64,000 nucleotides of DNA from Eonycteris spelaea (GCA_003508835.1 PUFA01000062.1:124001-188000), one strand, 5' to 3'. Positions 46,373-59,787 are shown, numbered from the stretch's first letter. Numbers and translations are program-made. The notes: a model not told the origin generated them from the letters alone.

Positions 46373-47200
46373 TGGCAGGTACTATTCTACATGCTAAGAC
46401 ATTAAATAAAAAACACAAGAAATGCAGCCATTTTGACGAAGACATTCTAATAGCAGAGGGTTAATTTAAAAAGTAAGACATTCTAGTAGGGGAGAGTGTA
46501 AACAAACAATAAGTATAACAGGTAGTATTTTAGATAACAAGTACCAGCAGGCACAAATAAGTCTGAAGAATGGTATTACTAGTATGTTAGTAGAGAGAGA
46601 GTTAAGTTTCAAATAGAGTATTATTCTATGGATAAAGTGACATTAACACAATGGCTTGAATGTAGTTAGAGGGTCAACCATGTGTACATACATTAGGGAA
46701 AACAATCAAGGTAGATGGAAAATTTCTGAGCTATAAAATCACTAGGATGTTTCAGAAACAACAAAAAGATTGAACGGCTAGAGGCAAATAATGGAGGGGG
46801 ATAAAGCCTCAGAGATGATAACAGTGCAGGACGACATAGGACATTTTATACCACTGCAAGGACTTTGGTTTTGATTTTGAGGTAGAAAGCTATTGATGCT
46901 GAGTAGAAAAATCACTTTGCTTATATTTTAAAAATATAACTCTGGCTGTCATGTTAGAGATAATCTATAAATGGTAAAGATGAAAGCAGGAATACCATGT
47001 CAGAGTCTATGATGGTGGATGTTGGACGGTGGCAGGGTGACAGTGGTAGATGTGATGATAAGTAATTGTATTCTAGCTAACTTTAAACAGAACCAAAAGC
47101 AGTTGATGATTGAACATGAGAACTGAGAAAAATAGAGGGATCAAAGATGATTCTAAGTATTCTACCCTGAGTAACTAGGTCAGGAAATGAAAGTACCAAA
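46373..47200 (-). mobile_element. LINE-2 (L2), long antisense copy
   Basis: The plus strand follows the reverse complement of the L2 3' region and onwards into its body. CAGGTACTATTCTACATGC, CATTCTAGTAGGGGAGAG and AAACAAACAATAAGTATAAC are followed by a degraded middle, then AAGGACTTTGGTTTTGATT, AAAATCACTTTGCTTATATT, AACTCTGGCTGTCATG and GGATCAAAGATGATTCTAAG. It is the longest L2 copy here, with no intact coding sequence. Confidence 0.65.
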
Positions 47201-47749
47201 TACTAATCAAATGGTCTGACTATATTAAGATACGTGGTAAAACTTAAATTATATCTATCTCTGACTGCTAAACTATATATGACAAAGTCTAAGAATGAGC
47301 TATATCTTATATGAAAATTAATTCAGAAATTTGCTGAGTCAAAAAGGAGAATACACTACAATGCTCACTATATTAATTCTTGACTGTCTTAAATAAATTC
47401 CTGATTTAGTAATGTTGGTAAATCTTTTAAATCTGTACATCTCATTAATAGACTATTTGACTTCATACCTATTTTCAAAAAATATCCCTTTTATCTCATA
47501 CTCCATTGGACTGCAGCAAATTAGCTTGTACTTCTGAAGCTAAAACAAAGACACAATCCTTCCATCTACCCACTTCTTTTAAGAACTTAATCTAATTTAA
47601 GGGCATAAAAAAATAATTAAGCAATGCTTCATATGTATACTTATCTCTGTGCATATTATAAACTAAATCCATATATTTTTGTAAATTCAAAATAACTCAC
47701 ATATCTGGATAGTTCATTAAAAAATACATGCTTACCAATGGGGGGGGAG

Positions 47750-47915
47750 AAATTTCAGATATCTTTATTTCTTTTTATGTACTCTATTGTATGAATGTAA
47801 CAGTTTATTAATTCATCAGTTGATAGATATATGGGATATTTCCAGCTTGAGGTAATTAAGAACAAACCTTTAATAAAACTGAATGGGCATATGCTTTCCA
47901 TTTCTTTCAGGTCAA
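47750..47915 (-). mobile_element. L1M 3' UTR fragment (antisense), first piece
   Basis: TACTCTATTGTATGAATGTA, AATTCATCAGTTGATAGATA and TTTAATAAAACTGAATGGGC follow the reverse complement of the L1 3' region that includes the TCCATTCATC...GATGGACATTTGGG blocks. It is preceded by a G8 run at about 47741-47748. Confidence 0.6.
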
Positions 47916-47924
47916 TATACAGTT

Positions 47925-48530
47925 TCTATATACCATTCATCAGTTATTATTACTAACATCTTACATAAGTGTGGTACATTTGTCATAATTAATAAACCAT
48001 GTCGATATATTATTAACTGAGGTCCATGCATTACTCAGATTGCCTCCATTTTAACTTGTTAATTTTTTCCTGTTCCGAGATCACGTTGAGGGTACCACAT
48101 TACATTTTGTTTTATATTTCCTTAGTTTTTTCTTAACTGTAACAGTTTCTCATACTTTCCTTGCTTTTGATGATCTTGACATTTTTGAGTTCCATTCAGG
48201 TATTTTGTTTTACACTTGTCAACAGAGGTTTGGTTGATGTTTTTCTCATAATTAGACTGACGTTTTGAGTTATGAGGAAAAAGGTCACAGGAGTTAAGTG
48301 TCATTTCCATCACAATATATAAAGGGTACATACAAGCAACACGACATAACACTGTTGATGTTGACCTTGATTACATGGCTGAAGTGGTGCTAGGTTTCTC
48401 CACTGTAAAGTTACTCCCTATGCCTTCACGTTGTTCTCTTTAGAAGTAAGTGATTATGAGCAACCCATACTTAAGGAGACTAGAGAGTTATGCTCTATCT
48501 CCTTGAGGTCTCTAACAAATGAATTATAAC
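47925..48530 (-). mobile_element. L1M 3' UTR (antisense), second piece
   Basis: A collinear match to the reverse complement of an L1M 3' UTR: ACTAACATCTTACATAAGTG, TGTGGTACATTTGTCATAAT, GGGTACCACATTACATTTTG, AACAGTTTCTCATACTTTCC, TTGATGATCTTGACATTTTT, TTTTTCTCATAATTAGACTG, GTTGATGTTGACCTTGATTA, TTTCTCCACTGTAAAGTTAC and TTAAGGAGACTAGAGAG. The 76-codon antisense frame at 48122-48352 is within it and non-coding. Confidence 0.8.
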
Positions 48531-49655
48531 ACCAAACTCATTAGCTACATATAATTCTCAATACTATGATTAACTTATTTTCTTAGCTCACCATTTAATG
48601 ACAGTGCTTAGGTGGAAAAGCCACATGCATAATTTGATGTTTGTTATTAAAGTGAATCTGAATGGGTCTTTGTTCTTATGTTTTTAAATCCTATTTCCTA
48701 TTATTTGGAATCTAGAAGGATAAACGTTTCCCAATATGCAAGCTCCATCTTTATGTGCTATTTTTTTTTCCATTTCTCTTTTCAAACCATTTAGTCGTTT
48801 TCATAAGTTCATTCTTTCTTCTAATACCTTGTTAAATATAGCCAGTAATGACCAAACACATACTTTTATAATTCTCTTTTCTAATCTATTCCTATGGAGT
48901 CATAGGCTTAATGGGCATGCATTCTACCTTTCAGGTGACCAATTTATTTTGTTTCAGGTGTTTGATTTATCAAAGATTGTCATGGAGTAATGGTTCTCTG
49001 AAATCCATGCTTCCTATAATACTCTTTTGTCAAACTACCACTTGCCTATTAAGTCAACATTCTATAATTAAGAATCCTATACCGCATCGCTCAGGGGATG
49101 CTAACTACTAGATTAGCAGCTCCAAATTTCTATGCTTGACACATCAAAAGTTTGTCTACTGCTCATACAACATCCAAATGTAGGAATTCATGGGCAGAAT
49201 GGATAGTTTTAACATCTATTAATTAAATAATATTACTAATCTTGATGATTGAGAGGGTGTGGGACTGAGGGACTGTGGGATTTTGGGATGACTACTAGAT
49301 TTCTGCCTGACCACCTGGGTAGGTATCTGACAATGCTGTTTATTATGTAAAGAAGAAAAAATAATTGGATCAAGTGTTAAGAGATTAAACATGAATTAGG
49401 TATGTACATGTTGCACATAAATTGTCACTGTGATATTTAGGAAGAGCTATGAAAATGCAACTGTATATATAACCCAAAAGAGATATCTAGGTCGAAGATG
49501 TGTAAGGTGATGCAGCCATGCTCTTTTAACCTAACAGGGTGCTATTTGGTAACGAAGGAAGATATTTGGGTTCACTCAAATTATTCTTTTGCTAGGGAGA
49601 TAAAATGGAAAGGACAAATGGTCAAAGAAATATATACATAACTGCTCATCAAGTT
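48531..49655. other. Unassigned AT-rich non-coding stretch
   Basis: No gene or repeat recognised. Two overlapping frames (48736-48990 and 48911-49111) have no domain. Confidence 0.45.
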
Positions 49656-50162
49656 TGTGGAATGCAAGATTCCAAGATGTCCCCCAAGATTCCCATCCCT
49701 GGTGTACCTGTGATTATATTTCATTATGGGACAAAGATTAAGGGGTTTTGAAGGTTTAATTAAGGAGTTAATCAGTCTGACACTGAGTTAATAGTAGGTT
49801 AACCTGGTTAGGACTTAAGCAAGTCCTTCTTGCCCAGGCTGTTGATCTCTATGAAAGAGGGCTTAGGTCTTCCCTGAATTCAAAAATGCCTCCCTATTTG
49901 CCTCAAAGGACCAAGCTACTATGAGTTCTACAGATACAAGGAAATGAATTCTTCTAATATGCTAATGAACTTGGAAGATGACCAGGATTCAGACGAAGTC
50001 ACTGAAATAATTTCAGCCTTATGACAGTCTGAACACAGGTGGCACATAAGCCTGAGCAGAGAGCGCCTGACCCATGGACATGGTGAGATAATAAATGTGT
50101 TTTGTCTTAAGCCTCCAGTAGCTGTGCAGTTATTTATTACACAGCTATAGAAAGTGAAAACA
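49656..50162 (+). mobile_element. MLT1-type MaLR LTR
   Basis: It starts TGTGGAATGCAAGATTCC and continues ATTCCCATCCCTGGTGTACC, TGTGATTATATTTCATTATG, GGGACAAAGATTAAGG, GTTAATCAGTCTGAC, GAAGATGACCAGGATTC and GTGAGATAATAAATGTGTTT, then GTCTTAAGCCTCCAGTAGC and ACAGCTATAGAAAGTGAAAA, ending ACA. This is the order of MLT1 LTRs. Several internal rearrangements and an unfamiliar segment (about 49870-49960) suggest an older MLT1 subfamily. No target duplication was found. Confidence 0.75.
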
Positions 50163-52684
50163 GAATTTATAGATGTTATTCAATGTTTAAACTTTGAGTT
50201 AAATAAGGAGGAAATTAAAGGCAAGAGCAGGCTGACAAGATGTAGTTAGATGGTTTAATGTACTATTGGACCTCACGAGTGTGAAGAACAGTTAATTAAA
50301 CACAGAAATTGAGGGCTTTGTGGTCAAAAACAGTGATATTTTTATGCAATGAATGTCCGTAGTTAATAATGACATGAATGAAAGTGCATGGGATATTGGG
50401 CTAAGATGAAAGACTCTGGGGCACTGATTAACTGGGTTCTCTGTTTGCTATCTCAAAAAGCTGAAATCAAGGATTCAGTTGTTTCCTTTCTGGAGCCCGG
50501 CAGGGGAGGATGGTTTTTTTCCAAGCCCATGCAGTTCTTGGCAGAATTTAGTTTCCTACAGATGTAGGGTCGATGTCCCCATTTTCATGCCTACCTTTCA
50601 GCTGGGGACTACTTTCATCTCCCAAAGGCTGCCTTCAGTTCTTTGCCATGTGTTCCCATAACTGGTTTACAACATGACTATTTGCTTTTTTCTGTGCCAG
50701 GCAGATCCCTTCTCTTTGACTTCTTTGCCTCCAGTCAGCTAAAACAGCGTCCTGTCTAATGGAATATAATCACAGGGATGACTATCCCATCACCATCTAC
50801 TTATAACATAACCTACTCAAGGAAGCCACGATCTCTACAGTCACAGGTTCCATGAGCTGGGTAATATAAGACGTGAACAATAAAGGGCAAAACTGTTCTG
50901 GGCCTACAACAATTATCAAGGATTAGGAAAATATAAGTATTTGTTCACTTTTTGTGAATCATGAATTGATAAAATACCTTTCTGAAAATAAAGTTTTTTT
51001 AAATCAAAGTTCTTGAATTTTTCATATCATTTGATCAATAATTCCACATTGATTTATTCTAAAGAAATGATCTGCTATGCCGTTCATTGGAATTGTTTCA
51101 TAAAATATAAAATAATATTGAAAAAATAAAACTGTTCAGGATATGGGATTAATTACATAGATTTTTAGTATCATACAGCAATGAAAGCCATGTTTTCAAA
51201 ATTTTAAATATTTAACCAATTCTAACTGAAAAATAAAGAAAGTAAGTAATGTGGATATTAATTATGCAAAGGAAAATATTGGTAAATGTTTGATTTGTCA
51301 GCCTTAATGGATATTTTTTAAATCTATTTGGGTTTTATCTAAATTTTAAAATTTAATAATACTGCAGCATTACTTGTTAGTTTTTTAATAAGATAGTTTT
51401 TAGAGCACAAAATATGATTAACACACACACTATGTTCTTAAGTAATTGCACAAAAAATAATTTATTGTTTTCTAAAAATTATTTGGATTGAAAAACATGA
51501 GGACATTTTCCTTTCACATTGCATACCACAAATACTATATGAATATATATTGCTACACACACACACAAAATTAAATTGTGGAGTGAATTAAGGAAAAATT
51601 CTTGGTAAATCATTATCAAAGTCTTAATAATAATTAGGGAACTATCTCAATATCTTGTTTTTCATCAATTCTATGTTGTCCTCCAGGTTGTAGTGATTCA
51701 TTTTAGCTAATCAGAGGTTTTTTTCATGAAATACACCTGCCCATATTAATTATTTTAGTACATAGATTTCTATATCAGAGAACATCCTATTGACTTACAC
51801 TCTAAGTACAAAAATTATTTTGAACTTCTAAAATTTATTTTGTCCTTGGAATAAGAAATTAATTCATTCTAAATAAATGCCTTAATTATGAACATTTAAG
51901 TATGAAAGAGCAGCTATGCATACAGGTTTCGGCTTTGGTGGATTTCTGAAATAATGTAGTTTAGAGTTAAACTTCAATTGTTGACTGAGGTTATTAGGTA
52001 TATTTTGGGTTTCTGTTAACCAGATGGATTATAATGCTCATTAAACTGCTGAACGAAAAAATTGGGAATTATGCCCAACATCTGCATTTCTAAGTTGTCT
52101 AAATTATGTACATATATAATTTGGTCATTGTCTTTCATTTCGAAAATCCTCCCTAATTTCAACTGTATTTGATAGTTCAAAGGAGCAATTGTGTATTTAA
52201 ATGAGATAATCATTGTCTAATTGGCATATTTCAATTTCCACTGAAATGTGCCAATTAAGTAGAATACACTGTAGACCACAGTATCTCCAATAGAGAATTT
52301 ATGGACTATCAGCTAAACATAGTGGTTTTGAAGCAGCATATCATAAAGTTCATTTCCCTAATGACTTTCACCAAGTGGGGTTGTGCTCAAATGTATAAAT
52401 CACTCTTAACTTGAAACATATATCATCATTGTTGGCGTTTTGTTTACTGCTGTGTATGATGTCCTCCTGTTTTATATAAACAAATGTAATGGAATTAGAG
52501 TGTTGAAATGAGATTCAATTTGCTACATTTGTATTTAATGTATCAAGAACACTGTACTAACTTCTGAGGTGCCTGAGAAACAATGCAATATATCATCTTC
52601 ATCTTTTATAAAATGTCCAAGCCTGTGATACAGTGATAAGTATATGATATTAGTAATACTGAATTTCAAATAAGGGTTTCCTAT
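50163..52684. other. Unassigned non-coding stretch
   Basis: About 50470-50860 is less AT-rich and reads like an old unassigned repeat (CACAGGGATGACTATCCCAT, CTACAGTCACAGGTTCC). The rest is AT-rich. (CA) runs of 4-6 units lie near 51422-51430 and 51555-51567. No gene recognised. Confidence 0.4.
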
Positions 52685-52835
52685 GTTTTTCTTTCTTAAA
52701 AGTTCTGAAGATCTATTTCACAGTGATGTCAATATATTGACACTATTGAACTGCTCACTTAAAAATGGTCAAGAAGGCAAATTTTATGTTATGTGTTTTT
52801 TAACCACAATAAATAAATACAAAAATAAAAGGGTT
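52685..52835 (+). mobile_element. L1M 3' end fragment
   Basis: AAAGTTCTGAAGATCTATTT, ACACTATTGAACTGCTCACT, AAAAATGGTCAAGAAGGCAA, ATTTTATGTTATGTG and ACCACAATAAATAAATAC match the terminal 3' UTR and tail of L1M elements in sense orientation. Only the last 150 bp are present, the common result of 5' truncation. Confidence 0.8.
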
Positions 52836-55800
52836 TAATAAATTGTCCTAGAAGTCTGAGATTAAAATCTGTATTTCACTGGGATAAATATTTGTTCATT
52901 TAGATTCATAAATGTGCCCATTGCCAGTTTTCACTGTGAGATTTTGGAATTAGGCTGTTTTTCTTTTCCCTATAAAATCCACTTTTTCTCTTACTGTGTA
53001 ATATTACTTTTATTTTTCTTTTATTTTTATAAAGTAATTTGGCTAACAGCTTCTCATTTGAAATATATTATTAGATTCAAAAATCTTTTTGACAAATCCA
53101 AATTTAACTTAATAAAATATTGTGACTTTGATACACTCGGCTATTACTTAACAGTGACAATTTATGTCTAGCATTATGATCATTCTAATGAAATATAGCT
53201 GTTAGTGTGAAAAAAAATGTTGATTTCTGAATTCCAACCAGAAAGTCTTAAATCTGTACTCTTGGAGTATGTCCAAATAATTGAAAATGAAAAAAAAAAA
53301 GTTATCAGTGAATTAATAACCATGCTTTCAAAACCCTGATCTTTCCATACGTATGTATAAAAGAACCCTAAAATTGTTATCATCATTGACATATTTATGG
53401 ACACAGTATGACATAAATTTAAATAAGCATTCAAAAAAATGCATTATTCTAACATAATCTGGATCTTCTTCAACTTTGTAAGAAAACACAGGTTCCCTTA
53501 AATATATATCTCATCAGTAGTTTCTACACCAACTTCCCTGTCTAGATCCTCCTGCTTATTCATAGAAAGCTGTACAACTAGACTCCAGATGACTCCAAGA
53601 ACATTTCTAGATGCAGACCATTAACTTGGAAAATATTTTACACAAATAAACACAGGAATGAGAAAACGAATAAGAAAATTCATACCGTAGAAATCATGTG
53701 CAAGATATAATTATAAAGCAATTTATTTTATAAGTAACCTTAGAACTTATAAAATATCAATGTAAGATTTAGTGAAAGTGGTCATTTTAGCTAAATTCTG
53801 AATTTTAAGAGTGGGAATAACATCTTAGCATGTCTTTCAAAACTTGAACTTAACTATTCCATTTGCCTTTTCACAAATTCTCTAAAATTATTATTTCAAA
53901 TATGTCAACGTACTCTAAAATCTTTCTCACCTTTTGGCTTTCTATATGTCTAGGATTCTACACTTAAACTTTACAACATAAATCCACTTCCTAGCTTAAA
54001 TTCTGCTTTGTTCAGAACACAAAGTGTTTATACTGTTTTTGTTGTTGTTGTTGTTGTTGTTTTTTCTCCCTATGTATGCTTTTCCAGGAAGCACACCCCA
54101 CTAGTATATCTGTAAGTAGAAGGGTAACGTCTGTGGCCTCCACCTCTCCCTCTCACCTCTCTGGGCCGGTTCTGCCTGAGACTGTCTTAATCTTCACTAA
54201 TGCCCTTTGCTATTTAAAAATAAATAATCATTTATCTAAAACTAGGGTTTCTCTAATGCCTACCATGAATTTATGCAGTTAGAAAAATGTTTAATGCATA
54301 TGCACTACAAAATGCAGTCTAATTTCCCCTTAACTAGGTAATTATTAGTTTAATGTTTTAATAAAACCAGTTCATTGTGGATCTAGGTGATACATTTAGT
54401 AACAGTATATAAACTTAAAGTATAAGAAATAACCTATTTAAGTCCTGACAATCTGTCACTATATATACAAAACTCATTTATATATAAATGTGAGACCTTT
54501 ATTGAGTGTGCAGCATTGAGTCAAATGACTTACCTGGCCCCCATGTCTGACTGACTGAGAATTGAATTAATACTGTTGTAGCTCATCTCTTGTCCCAACA
54601 ATCAATCAGTAGTGACACCATCATTATCTATCCTTTGGATACCACTACCACCTTGTGTGGTGCATTTCTTCTAATAATGGTCCATCCCTGTTCTCAAACA
54701 TGTCTTTCCTGTTTAAAATATCACATATTTAACTTCCTGTTTGAAATGTATTTAATTTTTGGTTTAAATTCAAAGATATAACCATTTAGATTAAATATGT
54801 TTGAGGCAGAGTTATGGGTAGACCATGGGTATTTTGGGAAATAGACTTTCTCTAACACCACAACTACAAGCAGTGATACCTTTGTGGCCCTGTGAGAAAT
54901 AAATCTGTTCTTTCTTCTAATAAGGTCATGAACTTGCTAGTGATAAATTTAGTTAAAGAATCAAGTAAGTCTAATGTGTGAAAAACTCATTCAAACTTAA
55001 GTATTTAAATTGTTAGTAAATACTATACTATACACACAAAAAATATATACATAAACACATGGGTATATGAAATGGTAACATATTTTGTTCAAGAACTCTT
55101 GAGGGGAAAACTAGATACATTTCTTCTATTATTATTTAACAAATATATATTTCTTGAGAGTTTATTTAAAAAAATCTTTTTAACTCATTATTGGAGATGC
55201 CATAATAAATTTTAGGAATAATTTGGAAAAACACATACCAAACTTCTTTCCTTTTAAATTATAAAAATGTTTGTGAGAGTAGTTTCTGGCTCTGTACTGT
55301 ACATGTTTTATTTGTATTTCTCTAACTACATGCTTCTCATGCTAGCTGTCAAGGTATATGTTTTTGCTGTGATACAACTTCTGGCCTTGAACCTTCATGC
55401 AATAATGTGGGAATATCAGCAAGATTGGTGGAGTATTCCTGGAAATCATCTCCACTCAGACAACTAACAATGATGTAAAAGTTGACAAAGGCATGAGAAG
55501 CCACAATATGTATCTAGGAAACAGAAACCAATTCCTAACCAACCTCCTACAAACTGGATCCCAAAAATGCCCTCAGCAATTCTAAGGCAATTAGCACAAG
55601 AGTAAATAAGAAAGAAAACAACACAAAAAAGGCTAACTTGCAGTGTTGTTTTAATTAATTGCTATTAAAAACATGGAGATTTTGCCTATTTTATACAAAA
55701 TTATGAACATATGAACACATCGCTAGGTTCTGACAAGGTTCTTGGAAGGCATCCAGAAAGTGAGCAGCCCTGACACTTCAGCTTCTTTAGCTTATGGTGA

Positions 55801-56654
55801 ATCTGCCTCTGGCTCTGAGCATAAAAGATCTGTGTTGTATTAAGAATTTGCTGGTTTTCTCAGATAAAGCAGACCTCTACCTTGACCATAGATCAGGATA
55901 TCTTTTTTAACCTTACTTTCAGTAGTTTTTAAAAATACAATTTATTTAGAAACCAGAAAAAAAAAAGTGTGTGTATATGTGTGTTTCCTTCTGATTTATA
56001 GCCTACCTGGAATATCATAACCTTTAATTAGGGACTTTATTGAATGATCTGTTTTCTTAGTACTCACCAAGGAGTATGGTCCTGCCTTTTTTTTTTTTTT
56101 TTTTAATCAATAATCATTGGGGCACTGAGATTCTGATTTAAAATGCATCTCATTCTCCTGGGAATATAGGACATACTTATCATTTTGCCTATAATTCCTT
56201 GTTCTGCCTGGCTGTGTCCAACTCCGAGACTCCCAAGTTAAGTCTCTATCGATAGGATAGTTTTGAATATTTGACCAAAGTGTCTAGAAACAACCAAGTA
56301 ATATTTCTAAATGTATTACCCTCACAGTTGAACTTTTAAAAATTTCCCTAAAGCTGGAATAACTACTGAAATGTCTAGTCCATACTTATTGGTAAGTCAA
56401 TTTTCACCTTCACTTTTTCAGTTTAGTGGGCCTTGTTTGACTCTAAGAGTTAATGCTAGCAAATTCGAAAGCTGAATACAAAATGGCAGTCCAGTAATTT
56501 CTATTTGTGAGTGCCAACAACCTTCTCACCCTTCTGTTAATGAATCCAGTGCACCTGACCATATCAGTGGGCGTGCCACATAAGATGAGCCAATCATAGT
56601 ATTACTTATCTGTGGTGACAGTGATAAGATCAGATCTGGAAAATCAAACTTAAC
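52836..56654. other. Unassigned AT-rich non-coding stretch
   Basis: Nearly 4 kb without a recognised gene. It holds a (GTT)n microsatellite at 54042-54062 and a T run near 56090-56104. About 55260-55600 has a 66-codon frame and even composition, but I do not recognise a source gene. Confidence 0.45.
54042..54062. repeat. (GTT)n microsatellite
   Basis: Six to seven GTT units followed by a T run. Confidence 0.9.
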
Positions 56655-56770
56655 TGGACAAATTCGTTTGTTCATCAACAATATACACTGAGTACCTACT
56701 ATATGGCAGATGCTGTGCTTAATATTTTGGTTAAAATCGTTAGTAAAGCAGATATAGTGTAACCAATATA
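56655..56770 (-). mobile_element. L2 3' end fragment (antisense)
   Basis: TTGTTCATCAACAATATACA, then CTGAGTACCTACTATATGGC, AGATGCTGTGCTTAATATTT and TTAGTAAAGCAG follow the reverse complement of the L2 3' terminus (TATTGAGCACCTACTATGTGCCAGGCACTG order). It adjoins an MLT1 LTR fragment on its right. Confidence 0.65.
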
Positions 56771-56794
56771 ACTGCAAGAGTACTCACAAGAAGT

Positions 56795-57112
56795 GGCAGA
56801 AGAATCAGATTCAGGGAAGGCAATGTGATGGTAGAAGCAAGGATCACGCTCAGAGAACTGAACTTGTTTTTTGCTGGCTTTGAAGATGGAGAAGGGGCCA
56901 TGAGCAAAGGAATCCAGGCATTCTCGAAAAACTCGAAAAAAACCCCAGCAAAATGCCTTCTTTCCTAAAGCCTCCAGAAAGAACCAATTCTGCCAACACA
57001 CAGAAGACTGATGTGAACTTCTGCACTCCAAAAATGTAAGATGATAAATCTGAGTTGTTTTCAGCCACTAAGTTTGTGATAATGTTTAGTAGCAACAGAA
57101 AAAATAATACAT
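56795..57112 (+). mobile_element. MLT1-type MaLR LTR, 3' part
   Basis: AATGTGATGGTAGAAGCAAG, TGCTGGCTTTGAAGATGGAG, AAGGGGCCATGAGCAAAGGA, AAGCCTCCAGAAAGAACC, CTGCCAACACAC, ATGTAAGATGATAAATCTGA, GTTGTTTTCAGCCACTAAGT and TTGTGATAATG follow the second half of MLT1 LTRs in sense orientation. The 5' half is absent. The 81-110 codon antisense frames across it (56699-57095) are not genes. Confidence 0.85.
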
Positions 57113-57479
57113 TTAGCTAAGATGTCAAAAAATTAGGATTAACTTACAAAAGAGAAGAGGAAAAAATGTCTATGCAGAGGGAGAATATCCATTAATAAGA
57201 GACAGTGTCCACCTAAGAGAATGGAAAAAAACAAAAGACAAAGCTGGAAAGGGCAGGTGTGGAAAACGCTCTGCAAGGCGAGTTCAAGATTCTGGAGGCC
57301 GTGGGTGCATCCTAATAGGAGACTATGTGAGTGAAACATGATTGGACTTGCAATTTGAAAATGTTTCTCCATCTTCACTCTGAAGAATGATTTGTGTGTG
57401 TTGATGTGGGATACTTTAGGTCTGAAGAATTATTTAGGTGTGTGTGGGAAGAAGGAATGGAGGGGGTGGGAGATAGTTC
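57113..57479. other. Unassigned stretch between MLT1 and L2 fragments
   Basis: Moderately GC sequence, including GAAAGGGCAGGTGTGGAAAA and GGAATGGAGGGGGTGGGAG. It may be extended antisense L2, which in this orientation has such G-rich words, but I could not align it. No gene recognised. Confidence 0.35.
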
Positions 57480-57591
57480 ATGTGCACCATTGCAGAAATC
57501 CAGGCAAGGGGTGACAGCAGCTGCCCTGAGTAGAAATGCTGGAAGGGCACAGAGGTTAACTAATATCCAGGAGATGTTTGGAAGATAAATT
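57480..57591 (-). mobile_element. L2 fragment (antisense)
   Basis: CATTGCAGAAATCCAGGCAA followed by GGGGTGACAGCAGCTGCC and GGAAGGGCACAGAGG resembles the reverse-complement L2 block TATTGCAGTAATCCAGGCGAGAGATGATGGTGG. Short but characteristic. Confidence 0.5.
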
Positions 57592-57798
57592 CATGTGTGG
57601 GATGTGTGGGGCTGTGGATGTGTGGAATACATTCTCTCCAGAAATTTTTATATGGTATATATCAAACTGAGAGAAAGGTTCTAAAGGGATTGTATGAGTG
57701 TGGTGAAAGCTTATTAGCAGTTAGAGAGAATTAAATACCACCAAACAGAAATAAGAGGAGGTAGGAGGGAACAGGAACTGGAGAAGAAAGGGAGAGAG

Positions 57799-57866
<68 letters not shown>

Positions 57867-59039
57867 ATTTTGACAGAGAAATAAAGCTAGGTCATTCTAG
57901 ACCCTGAATCCGGAAGTCCCTGCTACAAATTTTACCTAGGCATTTCTCATTTTGGTCAGATGAACCCAAAAAGTTTCTTTTATTTTTACTTTTAATTTTT
58001 AGTTAGAGTTCCACTAGTAGCTCTTGACAAATACTAATGCAATACAGATTCAAAATAAACTTTCCAAATGTAAATGACTTTATAGTTAACAAGCTTGATA
58101 AAAAAACAAAAACCAAAAAACCAAAAACATCTTTTTTTGGCTATGGGAATGATTCCTATGCTCCTGACTAAACTAAACATTTTCAGAGGGCATCTGATCC
58201 TTCTTACCAGTTCTATCATTGGCAGTTAACGGGAAGATGGAACTGGCTCTCTGGAGGGGCCCATGTGTTCATGAATTTACTCAAGGGCTGACTTAGGACC
58301 ATGCTGGTTTCTGCCACTAGACACGTGCCTCAGGCTCAGTCGATTATCAGTAATTGGTGTTATTCCATTACAACTTATTGAATCTAAGTATTTTTAGGTG
58401 TTACCTTCATTAATATATGCAAGATTACTGCCTGCCAGTTACCTAGAATTTTTTTTTTGTTTAGCAGCGGGACCATTTTGTGGACACAAACAGTCTTCTC
58501 TTAGGCTCTAGTGGTCCAATTTGGGGGCAGATGGTAAGAACAAGAAGAAACATGCAACGGGCTTATTTTCTGATCTGGCAGAGTCTTAGAAGTCTTGTGT
58601 CTTCACAATCATAAAGTAATGCTTAATATTATGGCTATGTTTTCAATTGTACAGCATTTATTTTATTAGAAAAATCATCTCAAGGCACTAATCCCCGATT
58701 AACCACAATGTGTTGTTCATATTATAGATTATATCACAGTGGATATTGCATTATTTTTACTAGAAAGGGTTCAAACCTGAATCTTGATATATAATTTTCC
58801 TTTCACTTAATTATATATTAAACATTTTCTACTTCAGTAAAATTATCCTACTGCATCACTTCATATCATGCTTTTCATAATAATTTGCAGATAATACATG
58901 TTAAGTGTTGAAGAAATAAAAAACCTTAGTGTCTTTTTAGCATAGCAGGCAGCATGTCAATGCTATAATCTGAAAAAATAGAAAAACATGATAATCAAAA
59001 TTCCACTACAGAGACAAATGCTAACATTTGGTATATTTT
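57592..59039. other. Unassigned stretch with a large (GA)n microsatellite
   Basis: No gene or named repeat apart from the (GA)n tract at 57791-57862. The 61-codon antisense frame at 58034-58219 has no domain. Confidence 0.45.
57791..57862. repeat. (GA)n microsatellite
   Basis: About 33 GA units with interruptions at AATGAG and AAGAGG. A long purine-only strand of this kind can form triplex (H-DNA) structures. Confidence 0.95.
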
Positions 59040-59350
59040 CTGTTAGACATGCTAATAAATGTGCATACATATTGTTACACATATGTATCGCAAAATTTTG
59101 ATCATATTACACAGTGTTTTGTACTTTTTTCATTCAAAGAGTATTTACAGCCCTATCAACAAGTGTACATTAACAGCTTCATTTTTATGGTTAATATTTT
59201 CTGATGTGCTATGATTTGTTTAATCAGTTGTTTGTTATTGGCCATGTAAGTTGATACAATTATTTGTATATTACAGATTATGCTATAATGAGCATCCTGG
59301 TAACTGTATCTTTGTGCTTACATTTATTTAAGGGTAAATTCCAGATCAAA
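59040..59350 (-). mobile_element. L1M 3' UTR fragment (antisense)
   Basis: GTTACACATATGTATCGCAA, TTGTACTTTTTTCATTCAAA, TTTTTATGGTTAATATTTTC, TTATGCTATAATGAGCATCC, GTATCTTTGTGCTTACA and AGGGTAAATTCCAGATC follow the reverse complement of an old L1M 3' UTR in order (including its GATGAACATCCTTGT and GATAAATTCCTAG blocks). Diverged, with no coding sequence. Confidence 0.65.
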
Positions 59351-59787
59351 TTTTATAAAACCTATGTTTGATTTAGATCTCAAATTTTATATTGTAAAAC
59401 AATCATAGTCTCTCCCCTCCTTCTATTATTATTTAAGTGGTCTGTTTAGAAGATTTTACAGAGCTTTATTTAATTGTATTTTTCTCATTATAATACCCAA
59501 ATTACTCTTAAAAGTTATATCTACATCTGAAGCTGATATCAACAGTGAAAGTGACATTGAAACAGTGTTAGCCTACAGAGTATCATTCAAAAGTCACTAT
59601 TCTTTGTTTCAACATTGTCTTTAAAGTAATGTGGTGTTTTAATAAATTTCTAGTGTTACTTTTGCTCAGAGTACAAACATAAAAATCTATTTCTAATAGG
59701 ATCAATTGAAGCATTACTTCAATTCAATAACTTCTAATTCAATAACTTTACCAATAAAATAATGAATATTTTCTACTTTGGGTGATA
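59351..59787. other. Unassigned AT-rich stretch before Tigger1
   Basis: No gene or repeat family recognised. A 13-bp word, AATTCAATAACTT, is doubled at about 59720-59747. Confidence 0.5.

Noticed and set aside
55267..55600. Possible processed pseudogene
   Set aside because: Even composition and a 66-codon frame drew attention, but no source protein is recognised and there is no poly(A) tail or target duplication.
56699..57095. Two overlapping 81-110 codon antisense frames
   Set aside because: They run antisense through L2 and MLT1 LTR sequence; the match to those repeats explains them.
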